Shown here: positions 28,222-37,146 of the stretch, one piece after another | How positions within the stretch are numbered: the first letter of the stretch is position 1 | How the letters are laid out: each line of letters begins with the position of its first letter | Assembly: GCA_910589045.1 (NCBI GenBank) | Contig: CAJUSH010000007.1 | Location: forward strand, 1-64,000 | Source of the DNA: an uncultured Eubacterium sp. | GTDB taxonomy: Bacteria > Bacillota > Clostridia > Lachnospirales > Lachnospiraceae | DNA length: 64,000 bases | Direction of reading: 5' to 3' | Program-made: the position numbers and the translations under genes | The notes under the pieces: generated by a model | Told to the model about the DNA's origin: nothing | The model's database searches: none | The model's input: only the letters and a program-made list of their open reading frames with translations

Positions 28222-29163
28222 CTACTCCTCAAAATAGAAGGCGGAAAGCGGAATATGATTTTCAATCAGCATCCTTCTCAGCTCCTCCTCCTGGTCACGG
28301 TAGAACGGATACTCATGACCGCCGCCGCAATTGATCATTTTCATATAATCGCCGTATTTCAGCGTCAGAATCTGATCATAACCCACAGGCACCGGCACCT
28401 CGATATTTTCAAAAGGCATCATGATCGCTTCATCATAAGCCTCCTTCGGCACATAATACGGCTGGCCGCCGATCAGACGGTGCATTGCCGTCAGGTAATC
28501 CGCGTCATCCGGCCCGTAGAGGTTGCACATATATTCCATCAGCAGCATGAGCTGCTGCTTCACCGGCTTTGTCTCGTCAAGGGTCACCCCGTACATGCCC
28601 TCAATCATTTTCACCGTATCCATGATTTCCTGCCTGTCTATTTCCGGATCGTCCATCTGAAGCACCGTGCAGCCTACTATATTGATCATATCCTTCCACA
28701 TTTCTTCCTCTTCCTTCACCCGGGGAACATAATCTATGGGAAAAATATCCACAAAAACGACATAGGGACAGCCATGGAAGGCCTGCAGATGCTCCGGACT
28801 AAACTGCATCGTCATGTTGCTGGCGATCTTTGTATCACTTGTCTTGTGCTCGCTGTTTGTGTGCGCATTCACCACCGCATAGCCCTTCGGCAGCTCCTCC
28901 AGCGCAGCCCTCCAAAACCGCTCGTAATCCGGACGTTTCATTCCGATATCCATATCGTCGTCCCAGGGGACAAAGCCTTTATGGCGCACCGCGCCAAGCA
29001 GGGTTCCCCAATCCGCAAAATAAGGAATGCCGTGCTTTTTGCAGATCCGGTCAATTTCTGTCAAAACCTCCATCTCCGCCGCCCAGCAGTGCTTCATCAT
29101 AGGCGAAACACGAAAACCCTCCCGAACCTCCGCCTCAAAAAATTTCTCATCAAATGTAATCAT
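28222..29163 (-). CDS. LicD family phosphotransferase (copy 1)
   Basis: A 313-residue LicD family protein. The nucleotidyltransferase-fold active site is visible: ADWGTLLGAVRHKGFVPWDD followed by DMDIGMKRPDYERF. The C-terminus has the MINCGGGHEYPFYRDQ segment. LicD proteins transfer phosphocholine from CDP-choline, and related eukaryotic proteins (FKTN/FKRP) transfer ribitol phosphate from CDP-ribitol. ATG 29163 with GAAGGGAG upstream is preferred over one 14 codons earlier. It is a tandem duplicate of the next gene. It would put a phospho-substituent on a glycan, perhaps on flagellin. Confidence 0.85.
   Translation of the reverse strand: MITFDEKFFEAEVREGFRVSPMMKHCWAAEMEVLTEIDRICKKHGIPYFADWGTLLGAVRHKGFVPWDDDMDIGMKRPDYERFWRAALEELPKGYAVVNAHTNSEHKTSDTKIASNMTMQFSPEHLQAFHGCPYVVFVDIFPIDYVPRVKEEEEMWKDMINIVGCTVLQMDDPEIDRQEIMDTVKMIEGMYGVTLDETKPVKQQLMLLMEYMCNLYGPDDADYLTAMHRLIGGQPYYVPKEAYDEAIMMPFENIEVPVPVGYDQILTLKYGDYMKMINCGGGHEYPFYRDQEEELRRMLIENHIPLSAFYFEE
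28304..28338. repeat. 35-bp direct repeat shared by the two licD genes
   Basis: Bases 28304-28338 are identical to 29250-29284 and encode the conserved C-terminal INCGGGHEYPF region in both LicD copies. Exact identity over 35 bp, higher than the rest of the genes, points to recent duplication or local gene conversion. Confidence 0.85.
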
Positions 29164-29182
29164 TGCTCCATACTCCCTTCCG

Positions 29183-30121
29183 TCATTCTCCATTATTTGA
29201 AGCATGCGCCCTCAGCCACTGCTCAATCTGCGCCTGCTGCTCACGGTAAAACGGATACTCATGACCGCCGCCGCAATTGATCATCTGCATATAATCCCCA
29301 TACATCAGCTTTAAAATCTCGTCATAGCCGACGGGGACCGGAATCGTCATCTGCTCAAAAGGCATGTCAACCGTATTTTCATAATATTCCTTCGGCATGT
29401 GGAAATTCGGACGGTTGGTAATACGTTTTACAACGATTCCAACCTCGTCCCCGTCCTGCTCCTGGTAAAGCGCGCTGATCTGATCCCCTAAGATCCTCAG
29501 TTGTTGGGCGAAGGGTCTGTTGATATCAAAATGAATGCCGCACAATTCCTCGATCGGAGACAGGACGCTTACAAGCTCCTGCGGACTGCACAGATTGCTC
29601 GCATATTGATCCGCCACTTCCACCGCATGCAAAATCAGATCCACCAGATGCATCTGCGTCGCATCCTCTTCCTGATCACGGCTCGCATAATCCAGCGGAA
29701 AAACGTCAATGCCCACCAGATATGGGCATCCGTGGAATTGCTTTAAATGCTCCTCCGTGAGATCAATGCAGCGTCCGTTAATCACCCGGTAGAGCATATC
29801 CGTCCAGTCCTTATCGGTATAAAGGCTGATCAGCTCAAACGACTCCCGAAACTCCCCTGGTGCAACCTCCATAAACCGCTGATAATCCGGCCGAAGCATC
29901 GCAATGTCGATATCGTCATCCCAGGGAATAAGACCCCCGTGACGCACGGCTCCAAGCAGCGTGCCCCAATAGGCAAAATATTTAATAGCATACTTTTTAC
30001 AGATCCGGTCGATCTCTGCCAGCACCTCAAGGCTCGCCGCCCATGCCTGCTTCATCATCGGCTCGATGTAAAAACCATGCCGTGTCTCTCCCTCAAAAAA
30101 AGAATCCTTAAACTCCAGCAT
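29183..30121 (-). CDS. LicD family phosphotransferase (copy 2)
   Basis: A 312-residue LicD protein with AYWGTLLGAVRHGGLIPWDD and DIDIAMLRPDYQRF. It shares length, order of motifs and the 35-bp repeat with copy 1, but differs through the middle (residues 100-230), so the two may use different acceptors. It overlaps the preceding 711-residue gene by 14 bp, a sign of translational coupling. GGAGGATAGGA lies before the ATG. Confidence 0.85.
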   Translation of the reverse strand: MLEFKDSFFEGETRHGFYIEPMMKQAWAASLEVLAEIDRICKKYAIKYFAYWGTLLGAVRHGGLIPWDDDIDIAMLRPDYQRFMEVAPGEFRESFELISLYTDKDWTDMLYRVINGRCIDLTEEHLKQFHGCPYLVGIDVFPLDYASRDQEEDATQMHLVDLILHAVEVADQYASNLCSPQELVSVLSPIEELCGIHFDINRPFAQQLRILGDQISALYQEQDGDEVGIVVKRITNRPNFHMPKEYYENTVDMPFEQMTIPVPVGYDEILKLMYGDYMQMINCGGGHEYPFYREQQAQIEQWLRAHASNNGE

Positions 30122-32243
30122 TCCTATCCTCCTTTAATGCTTCCATTATGCAGGCATGCACCCTTTTTCCGCACGTTCCGTCCGCGTGGTTCACTTCCCC
30201 TGCAAAAGCGGAAATCTGCTGCTCCCTCGGCCACTGCTGCCCGTCCGCAAGATCATCCAAAAAATCGCCCAGACAGCAGGAGAGCCCGTCCTCATAGACG
30301 ATTCCGCCCGTTCGTCTGACACGCTCCACAGGCGTCTGCACCCACTCCTTTATATCCTCCGGCGACAGGCAGCTCTCATATCGCTTTACCTCGTCGGTGC
30401 AGATATCAATGACCAGAATACTGTAATCATAGGCCGTAACAGCCACGATGGTGTGCTCGTCATATTTTTTTGCACAAACGTAATTGCTTGGCCACGTAAA
30501 CGCCGTCCCCTTCCGCTGGCCCTCCATATAGGGCAGCTTCCAGTCACACTGCAGCAGCCTGCCGCTTTCCTTGTGCAGCTTCAAAACCATGTTTGCGGTG
30601 CCCGGAAACAGATACAGCCACTCGCCCATGGAAACCAGAAACGAAAAAATGCTGCAGCACCCTGTAAAAGCACTCAGAAACGGATAAAAGCCCTTTGGAA
30701 AATCATGGTATGTCTCGCACCGGCCCGTGTCTGCTCTCCGCCGGAGCACCCCGGTGCCGTCCTGCGCAGCCGACCAGGTAAACGCATCCTCCTGATACGT
30801 GCTGCACTCCTGCCATACCACAGAGCCTGCCGGTGCCGGTCCGGTTACCTCGATCTTTCCCGTCCGCATGCAAAACCGGCACGCCAGGCCGTGCGCTTCC
30901 GACACAAAACGAAGATTTTTTTCCTCATCAACGGTAAAATCCCACATCTGAACAATCCGCGCATGCGCCGCCCGGTCTGTCAGAACACGCTGATTCAGGT
31001 AAAAAATCGGTTTCCCCGTTACGCCGAACATATAAATCATGGACGAATAATCCCCGATAAACGCATCCGTTGACGCCACCGCAAGGTTGCTGTCCGGTCC
31101 GGTATCGTAAATACCGATTCCCTCCAGCACAAATTCCTTTTCCAGCTCCTCGTACGCACCCAAAAGCTCCGGTGCCGCTGTATGCAAAGTTGCCTTGATG
31201 AGCGGATGCGGTCTCCACCAGACGAGCACATCACTGCGCTCCTTAAACACGTTAAAGACCTGGCGCATCTTTTCCATGGAACGGTATCTTCCCTGAAGCA
31301 TCGGGGAAAGCCCCACATTGTACAAAATAATCCTGCGCCCCTGCGCCAGCCTTTTCCATTCCTGCGGAACCGCACCGTGTCCGTCCATCAAAAGCATCCG
31401 GTCGATCTTGGGCGAGCCGAGGGGCAGAAGCTTTTCCCGGGGCTGGTATACCGCCATTGCATCAACGGCAGCCTCCCCCGGCAAAACGATATAATCCATA
31501 TTGCTTAACGGCGGCAGGCTGTTCTGATGATCCGAAAGCACCCCGCCCGCATAATAATACGGCACATAAACAAGCTTTTTCACATACTTTTTTAACGCAG
31601 CGGAATAATAGTCCGGCGCGACGGAGGTCACCACATTATAGCCGTCATACGGGTTGTGGATATACGCTACGTCCGGCAGATGCTCCGCAAGCGAATACTT
31701 CCCGTAATCCGTAACGGGCACATCCGCCGGAAATGCGCCGCCCTCATAATGCCACTCCTTCAGCGTCCCGTCCGAATTTCGGTCGCAGTAGGGAATCGGA
31801 ACCACATAAACATCACACGCTTCATCCGCTGACGCTTCACGCCAGATGGATTCCAGCGCATCCCACATGCTCATTTTATACGGAAAAAAAACAATCTCCG
31901 TGCGCGTTTTCAGCCCGCGGAGCCCTTCATCCACCGTTTGCGCATCATCCGCAAGCGCTTTTATGAGCGCATCGGCCCGTCCACAGGAAAGCTTTGCAAG
32001 CGAGACGGAAACCTGGTAAACCTGTTCACAATATGCCTCCAGCACATGCACCAGCGCTTCCCCGTCCTTTGACGCATAGCTGTCAATATAATTTCCCACG
32101 TCAATCGCAATCGACTGACACTCCGTCAAAAGCTCCACAAGCCCGTTCGCGTCCGCGCTTGCGAGCCCTTTAAAAATCTTTTCGTGAAGCCTTCCCGTCC
32201 GCTTCCAAAGCCCCGTTATCTTTTGTTTGCCTCCCTGCGTCAT
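30108..32243 (-). CDS. CDP-glycerol-transferase-like protein with an unknown C-terminal domain
   Basis: A 711-residue protein. A helical N-terminal part (to about residue 110) is followed by a GT-B region with CDP-glycerol glycerophosphotransferase marks (LYNVGLSPMLQGR, VWWRPHPLIKATL, DAFIGDYSSMIYMFGVTGKP). From about residue 440 the C-terminal 270 residues are beta-rich with Trp/Tyr-containing repeats (GEWLYLFPGTANMVLKLHKE; TIVAVTAYDYSILVIDI), possibly a propeller. It is coupled to the LicD genes. It may move a polyol phosphate onto the glycan, but the catalytic His-rich LWHGxxxK motif of TagF enzymes was not found, so activity is uncertain. Confidence 0.6.
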   Translation of the reverse strand: MTQGGKQKITGLWKRTGRLHEKIFKGLASADANGLVELLTECQSIAIDVGNYIDSYASKDGEALVHVLEAYCEQVYQVSVSLAKLSCGRADALIKALADDAQTVDEGLRGLKTRTEIVFFPYKMSMWDALESIWREASADEACDVYVVPIPYCDRNSDGTLKEWHYEGGAFPADVPVTDYGKYSLAEHLPDVAYIHNPYDGYNVVTSVAPDYYSAALKKYVKKLVYVPYYYAGGVLSDHQNSLPPLSNMDYIVLPGEAAVDAMAVYQPREKLLPLGSPKIDRMLLMDGHGAVPQEWKRLAQGRRIILYNVGLSPMLQGRYRSMEKMRQVFNVFKERSDVLVWWRPHPLIKATLHTAAPELLGAYEELEKEFVLEGIGIYDTGPDSNLAVASTDAFIGDYSSMIYMFGVTGKPIFYLNQRVLTDRAAHARIVQMWDFTVDEEKNLRFVSEAHGLACRFCMRTGKIEVTGPAPAGSVVWQECSTYQEDAFTWSAAQDGTGVLRRRADTGRCETYHDFPKGFYPFLSAFTGCCSIFSFLVSMGEWLYLFPGTANMVLKLHKESGRLLQCDWKLPYMEGQRKGTAFTWPSNYVCAKKYDEHTIVAVTAYDYSILVIDICTDEVKRYESCLSPEDIKEWVQTPVERVRRTGGIVYEDGLSCCLGDFLDDLADGQQWPREQQISAFAGEVNHADGTCGKRVHACIMEALKEDRNAGV

Positions 32244-32291
32244 ACACTGTCCATCCTTATTTTATTTCCGCGAGCAGGTCCTGCGTGCCGG

Positions 32292-33287
32292 CTACACCGG
32301 ATTCACCAGCTCCAGCAGCTGCGCCGGATTCCTGTCGTTCAATTCCATGATTTGTATATCGGCTTCCGATATTTTATTCTTAACGTATGGGTTATCGGCG
32401 TAGCCGCCCCTCACATATTTTCTCCGCAGCCCGGCAAGTGCCCGCTGGCGCTGTAATATCTGTGCATGGTCTAATTTATTTTTCTGCATCAGGCATTGCG
32501 TTAAGGCGTAAGAATACAGCTGAATGATTGTATATTCCACCGCAGCCCGGATTCCCCCATAGCAGGGGAGCGCACTCATCCTTTCATAGGTCGCCCGGAT
32601 TGCCCTCGACGCGTTTTTCTGATATTTTTCGTATGCGGACTCCTTTGACGCGGAGCCTGTCGTATCACGGTAAATATAACAGATCTCCTTTAAATTGCCG
32701 ATGCGCCCTGCCGTGGCATAGAGAAACATAAGGGACTCCATATCCTCCAGTATGACCTTCTCCCGAAACCGCAGGCCGCTCGTTTCCCAGAAGCTTCTCC
32801 GGAAGATCCGCGTCATGAGATAACCGCCGCTCACGATGTTATGGGAGCGCTTCTCATCCGTCTGCTCCCCCGTATCCTCATCTGCGGTGTGCACCATCGC
32901 CAGATCCTGCCCCTTATAATAAACTCCCGCATCAACGATATCAAAATCCCCTGCCCGGGCGGCTTCATACATTTGCTCAAACATTCCCGGGACTGCCGCG
33001 TCGTCGCTGTCAACAAATCCGAGGTATTCCCCCTGCGCCGCATCCAGCCCCACATTCCGTGCACCTCCCGGTCCGCTGTTCTGCACCGTATGCAAAAGCT
33101 TCACCTGCGGATATTGCAGCGCGTACCGCTCTAAAATCTGCCGGCTTTTGTCCGTCGAGCAGTCATCAACGGCAAGTATTTCTATCTCCTGCGCCTTTAA
33201 GGTCTGGTTCACCAGACTTGACAGGCATTCCTCCAAATATGCCTGCGCATTGTACACCGGAACAATCACCGATACCTTAATCCCCAT
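32292..33287 (-). CDS. GT2 family glycosyltransferase
   Basis: A 331-residue GT2 enzyme: KVSVIVPVYNAQAYLEECLS, EILAVDDCSTDKS, GPGGARNVGLDAAQGEYLGF and VDSDD. The start at 33287 (GGAGGAGAT upstream) is preferred to an ATG 10 codons earlier. It lies 48 bp before the 711-residue gene. Sugar and acceptor are not inferable. Confidence 0.85.
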   Translation of the reverse strand: MGIKVSVIVPVYNAQAYLEECLSSLVNQTLKAQEIEILAVDDCSTDKSRQILERYALQYPQVKLLHTVQNSGPGGARNVGLDAAQGEYLGFVDSDDAAVPGMFEQMYEAARAGDFDIVDAGVYYKGQDLAMVHTADEDTGEQTDEKRSHNIVSGGYLMTRIFRRSFWETSGLRFREKVILEDMESLMFLYATAGRIGNLKEICYIYRDTTGSASKESAYEKYQKNASRAIRATYERMSALPCYGGIRAAVEYTIIQLYSYALTQCLMQKNKLDHAQILQRQRALAGLRRKYVRGGYADNPYVKNKISEADIQIMELNDRNPAQLLELVNPV

Positions 33288-33300
33288 ATCTCCTCCGCTT

Positions 33301-35070
33301 CTACTCCTCCATCTCATCTACAAGTGCTATCAGCTGTCCGGCACGCACGTCCCACGTATGCTCCGAAACCGCCCTTTGATAGGCGCGCGCTGCAATCGCC
33401 GCACGCTTTTTTTCATCCGACAAAATCCGCCCGATCAGATCCGGAAGCACCTCCAGCTCATCCAGACGGAACATCACGATATCCTCGAGCTGCGAAAAAT
33501 GCTCCTTCAAATACCGCGTCTCGTCCGTCAGGCAGACCGACCCCGACATCATAATCTCTATGATGCGCTCGGTCATGCCCGCCTTATGCCAGGACATGAC
33601 ATTCAGGGAAATTTTTGACTTGCGCATCTCCGCCGCCATATCCTCCGGCTTCACCCGTTCGTGGATGACCAGGCGCTCGCCCTCCTTCACCGGATAATCC
33701 TTCCAGGATTCCCCGTATACATGAAGCTCATAGCCGGCCGACAGTATTTTTTCTATCACACGTCTGCGATACATGTAGGGTGCAATCCGCGTCGCCTCCC
33801 AGATCTGGTTTGCAATCACGACAAAGGGGCAGCCCGCAAAAACCTCCGGATACATCTGTTCAAGCACCTTTTTCAGCTCATTGTAGCTCATATCTCCATG
33901 CTCCAGCAACAGCTCGATACACGTCTCTGAGAGTTCCCGCATGATACCGTCCTGTTTGCCTACCACCTCCCACATGCCCTGCTCGTCAAAGCAGGTTCCC
34001 ATGAAGGAAATCTCATAGGGCTTTTCCCCGTCGCACCACGGCGACACGGCGCCTCCCGGGGGAAACTGGATGCCCTTAGCGTTTGAAAAACACGCATTCA
34101 GATAATCCGCATGATCCATGTCCTGACAGAGAAACGTCATCGGCCTGTTCGCGCCCTCGAACAGCCCATGAAAAAACATCGGGTGGTCAAACCAGAAGTT
34201 AAACCGTCTCCCCTCCACAAAGTCAAATACCTCCTGAAACAGAACGGTCGCCTGAAATCCGATCACGCCGCGAAATCGCTCGGTCTGCAGCAGATGAATC
34301 TGGCTCCCGTCCTCAATGCTGTCTCCGCCGCCCGTCTCAACCACCCGCTGTCCCTGCCTTTTCAGAGCCTCTGTCAGCTGATCCGCAAAGCCCTGCAGCA
34401 CGCCGTAGCAGATATTGCTCCCGCGAATCACAAAAAATGGTGCCGTAGCCAGATAGATTTTCTGATACGATTCATCCTCCGCAAGCATCCGGCTCAAGCA
34501 CTGACTGAAAAGCTCCCGGCAGCCGTAGCTTTGTGCAAACGTCACAAACGCTTCAAGCGCGGTCTCCATAAAGCCCTTCATCTTCAAGGGCTGCAGGTAT
34601 CTCGTCAGCAGATACGCATTTGTCTGAAATATTTGTTCCGTCAGCTTTCGACTCCAGTTTACGTCCGAACATTCCAAAAAGACAGGTTCGCAGACCTCTG
34701 CCGCACGGCACAGAAACTCCCGGTTCGTCTCGTCCGACAGCCGGAAATTAAAGCAGCTGCTCAATGCAAAAAGCGTTCTGCGCACGACCATGGCATAGAC
34801 CTCCAGCTCCAGATCCATCAAAATATCGTACCAGTCCGCCGTTTTCGGCGCATGTGCACACAAAACAAGCAGATCCGTCTGCTCCATATAAGGAAAATCC
34901 TCCAGCATCTGGACAATTTCTTCCCCTGCTGCCACATCCCGGTTCACGAAAATCAGCACCGGCTCTTTGGACCCCGCGATCCAATGATTTTTCAGGGCGG
35001 CATCCTCAAAATCCGCTCCCGCAATTTCTATAATTCCATACTGCTCCATCCATCTGTTCCCCCGGACCAT
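33301..35070 (-). CDS. CgeB-type glycosyltransferase with a long N-terminal domain
   Basis: A 589-residue protein. The last 350 residues are CgeB-type (FNFWFDHPMFFHGLFEGANR; VMSWHKAGMTERIIEIMMSG). About 230 residues precede them; they begin with a receiver-like or Rossmann-like segment (GIIEIAGADFEDAALKNHWI; EPVLIFVNRDVAAGEEIVQM) and continue as helices. This N-terminal part is not recognised. The ATG at 35070 follows the upstream stop directly; an ATG 7 codons later has GGGGGAA upstream and could be the true start. It is co-transcribed with the GT4-GT2 gene. Confidence 0.7.
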   Translation of the reverse strand: MVRGNRWMEQYGIIEIAGADFEDAALKNHWIAGSKEPVLIFVNRDVAAGEEIVQMLEDFPYMEQTDLLVLCAHAPKTADWYDILMDLELEVYAMVVRRTLFALSSCFNFRLSDETNREFLCRAAEVCEPVFLECSDVNWSRKLTEQIFQTNAYLLTRYLQPLKMKGFMETALEAFVTFAQSYGCRELFSQCLSRMLAEDESYQKIYLATAPFFVIRGSNICYGVLQGFADQLTEALKRQGQRVVETGGGDSIEDGSQIHLLQTERFRGVIGFQATVLFQEVFDFVEGRRFNFWFDHPMFFHGLFEGANRPMTFLCQDMDHADYLNACFSNAKGIQFPPGGAVSPWCDGEKPYEISFMGTCFDEQGMWEVVGKQDGIMRELSETCIELLLEHGDMSYNELKKVLEQMYPEVFAGCPFVVIANQIWEATRIAPYMYRRRVIEKILSAGYELHVYGESWKDYPVKEGERLVIHERVKPEDMAAEMRKSKISLNVMSWHKAGMTERIIEIMMSGSVCLTDETRYLKEHFSQLEDIVMFRLDELEVLPDLIGRILSDEKKRAAIAARAYQRAVSEHTWDVRAGQLIALVDEMEE

Positions 35071-37146
35071 TTATTCTGTCTGATCATATCCCATCACCCG
35101 CCAAAGCACGTCCGCTGACGGAATATCACTCTGATAAAAGGAAAACGCCAGCTGCATCTCCGCCTCGTCTGTTGTCCTCAAGTATCGGTTTTCCCCAATC
35201 GCCGGGAAGTGCTTTTGCACATTCTCCTTTAAGTAGCAATAAGCGTCATACGAAAAAAACGCCGCATTTTCCCACATGCGCTGCATCGGCTCCGCAAACG
35301 CCTTGGAAAAATAGGTGTAGGCCAGCTCACTTTCACAGTCCTCAAAGCGCGCGTCACCCATCAGCTCATCGATCGCCATATTCTGGACAACAGCCGTATC
35401 TAAAAAATAATCCTTTGCCTTTTCACTCGCCATCGTACCGTTGGGATTAAAGCGATAAAGATAAAGCGTATCCGGTATATGCGCATACCGCTTCATGTAC
35501 TTTAAGCAGCGGTCGGAAAACAGAATGTCCTCCATAAAAAGCCCCTCCGCAAACAAAATCCCATTTTCCCGCAAAAAATCGGTCCGGTACAGCCGCCCCC
35601 ACGGGCTTGTTTTCCATGCGAGGCACATGAGGTACTTCTGCATGTCCGCGACACTGTTCTCAAAATCAAACAGCGCAGGCTCCGCCCAGACCGGCACATC
35701 ATCCGTGTGATCCGGGAACGCCAGCCGGTATCCGCAGCCTGCTGCCTCACAGTCATTTTTAAGCATCGTTTCATATAGTCTGTCAAAATAGCCCGGCAGC
35801 ACCTCATCATCCGCATCCACATAGGTGACATAATTCCCGGCTGCATAGGATAACGCGAAATTCCGCGCCCTGCCCTGCTTCCCGTTCTCTTCCAGCAGGA
35901 TCACCGTAAGGCTCTCCGGATAACGGGCCTCCCACGCCGTGAGCACCTCCACTGTGTTGTCCGTGGATCTGTCGTCTACGCAGATCACCTCAATTTGCGC
36001 CTCTGTTTTCTGACCAAAAATACTGTTCAGACAATTCGAGATACAATCAGATGCATTGTAGCACGGAATGATGACGGAAATCATATCCAACGCGGATTTC
36101 AGCAGGCCCGCAAAGCTTTGCAGCGCGATTCCTGCCTCATATGCCTGTACGGACTGCTTACATACGGCGGGCTTAATGCGCGGCAGCTTGCCTGCGGCAT
36201 AAAAATCCAAAATCTGCGCCAGCTCCCCGCCTGCTCCCTGCGCAAACAAAAAACCGTTCTCCCCGGGCCGCACCAGCTCAATGATCCCGTCAACCGGCGT
36301 TGAAAAAATCGGCAGTCCGCACGCCAGCGCTTCGATCGCGACCAGCGGGAACGCCTCATACTCCGACGCGAGCACAAGCGCATCCACTCCCTGCACATGC
36401 TCCCAGGGATGATCCTGCCAGCCCAGAAACGTAACCCGCCCCGCGATGCCGAGCCGCTCTGCCTGCGCTGTGAGCGCGCCGTATTCCTCACCGTTCCCGA
36501 TCACCCGCAAACACCATCCGTCACTCGCCGCGATTGCATCCAGAATAACCGAAACCTTTTTTTCCGGTGAGAGCCTTCCCACAAAAAGCAGACACCGATT
36601 ATTTTCCGGCGTCACCTCCCTGCACCCTGAAAAATCCACCGGATTGCACACGAGCTTTGCCGGAACCTGCGGCAGCACCTGCTCAAGCGTTGTCAGCGTG
36701 CGCCGGTTCAGCACAAAAACCTGATCTGCAAAGCTTAAACACTCTGCGCCTCCCACCTCGTATTTTTTATACACCTCCAGCGGCCCATGGAGCCACGCAA
36801 CCACCTTCGCATATGCATCCTGGCATTGCTCCAGCGCTTTTCTCGCCGCCAGCGCCATATACGGCCAGGGTGTGGCAAGAACAAGCCCCGGCGCATACGT
36901 CTGCTCCATAAACTGTGCGTACATCGGTATGAAATCAAGAATGTCATTCACCTTCTCACGCCGCAGCGGATAAAATGCAACTTCCGCATCCAGCCACGCC
37001 GGCCCGTCGTACACCATCTGCACGACACGAACCAGAAAGCCCTGCTCCATCAAATACCGAGCCGTTCGGTTTATAACATTTTCCACCCCTCCCCTGCCGG
37101 AGAGCGGCACGACAATATCAACTGTAATCCTCTTTTCATTCGCCAT
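35071..37146 (-). CDS. GT4-GT2 fusion glycosyltransferase
   Basis: A 691-residue fusion. Residues 1 to about 350 are GT4 (VDIVVPLSGRGGVENVINRT; LFVGRLSPEKKVSVILDAI; YEAFPLVAIEALACGLPIFS). Residues from about 350 are GT2 (ISVIIPCYNASDCISNCLNS, VICVDDRSTDNT, YVDADDEVLPGYFDRLYE). Two sugars could be added in turn by one protein. It overlaps the gene at 37136 by 11 bp and abuts the next CgeB-type gene, so it is tightly coupled in the operon. Confidence 0.85.
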   Translation of the reverse strand: MANEKRITVDIVVPLSGRGGVENVINRTARYLMEQGFLVRVVQMVYDGPAWLDAEVAFYPLRREKVNDILDFIPMYAQFMEQTYAPGLVLATPWPYMALAARKALEQCQDAYAKVVAWLHGPLEVYKKYEVGGAECLSFADQVFVLNRRTLTTLEQVLPQVPAKLVCNPVDFSGCREVTPENNRCLLFVGRLSPEKKVSVILDAIAASDGWCLRVIGNGEEYGALTAQAERLGIAGRVTFLGWQDHPWEHVQGVDALVLASEYEAFPLVAIEALACGLPIFSTPVDGIIELVRPGENGFLFAQGAGGELAQILDFYAAGKLPRIKPAVCKQSVQAYEAGIALQSFAGLLKSALDMISVIIPCYNASDCISNCLNSIFGQKTEAQIEVICVDDRSTDNTVEVLTAWEARYPESLTVILLEENGKQGRARNFALSYAAGNYVTYVDADDEVLPGYFDRLYETMLKNDCEAAGCGYRLAFPDHTDDVPVWAEPALFDFENSVADMQKYLMCLAWKTSPWGRLYRTDFLRENGILFAEGLFMEDILFSDRCLKYMKRYAHIPDTLYLYRFNPNGTMASEKAKDYFLDTAVVQNMAIDELMGDARFEDCESELAYTYFSKAFAEPMQRMWENAAFFSYDAYCYLKENVQKHFPAIGENRYLRTTDEAEMQLAFSFYQSDIPSADVLWRVMGYDQTE

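Noticed and set aside
28255-29280. 341-residue plus-strand ORF across the licD genes
   Set aside because: It is His/Arg-rich, lacks a start signal and mirrors two well-supported LicD genes.
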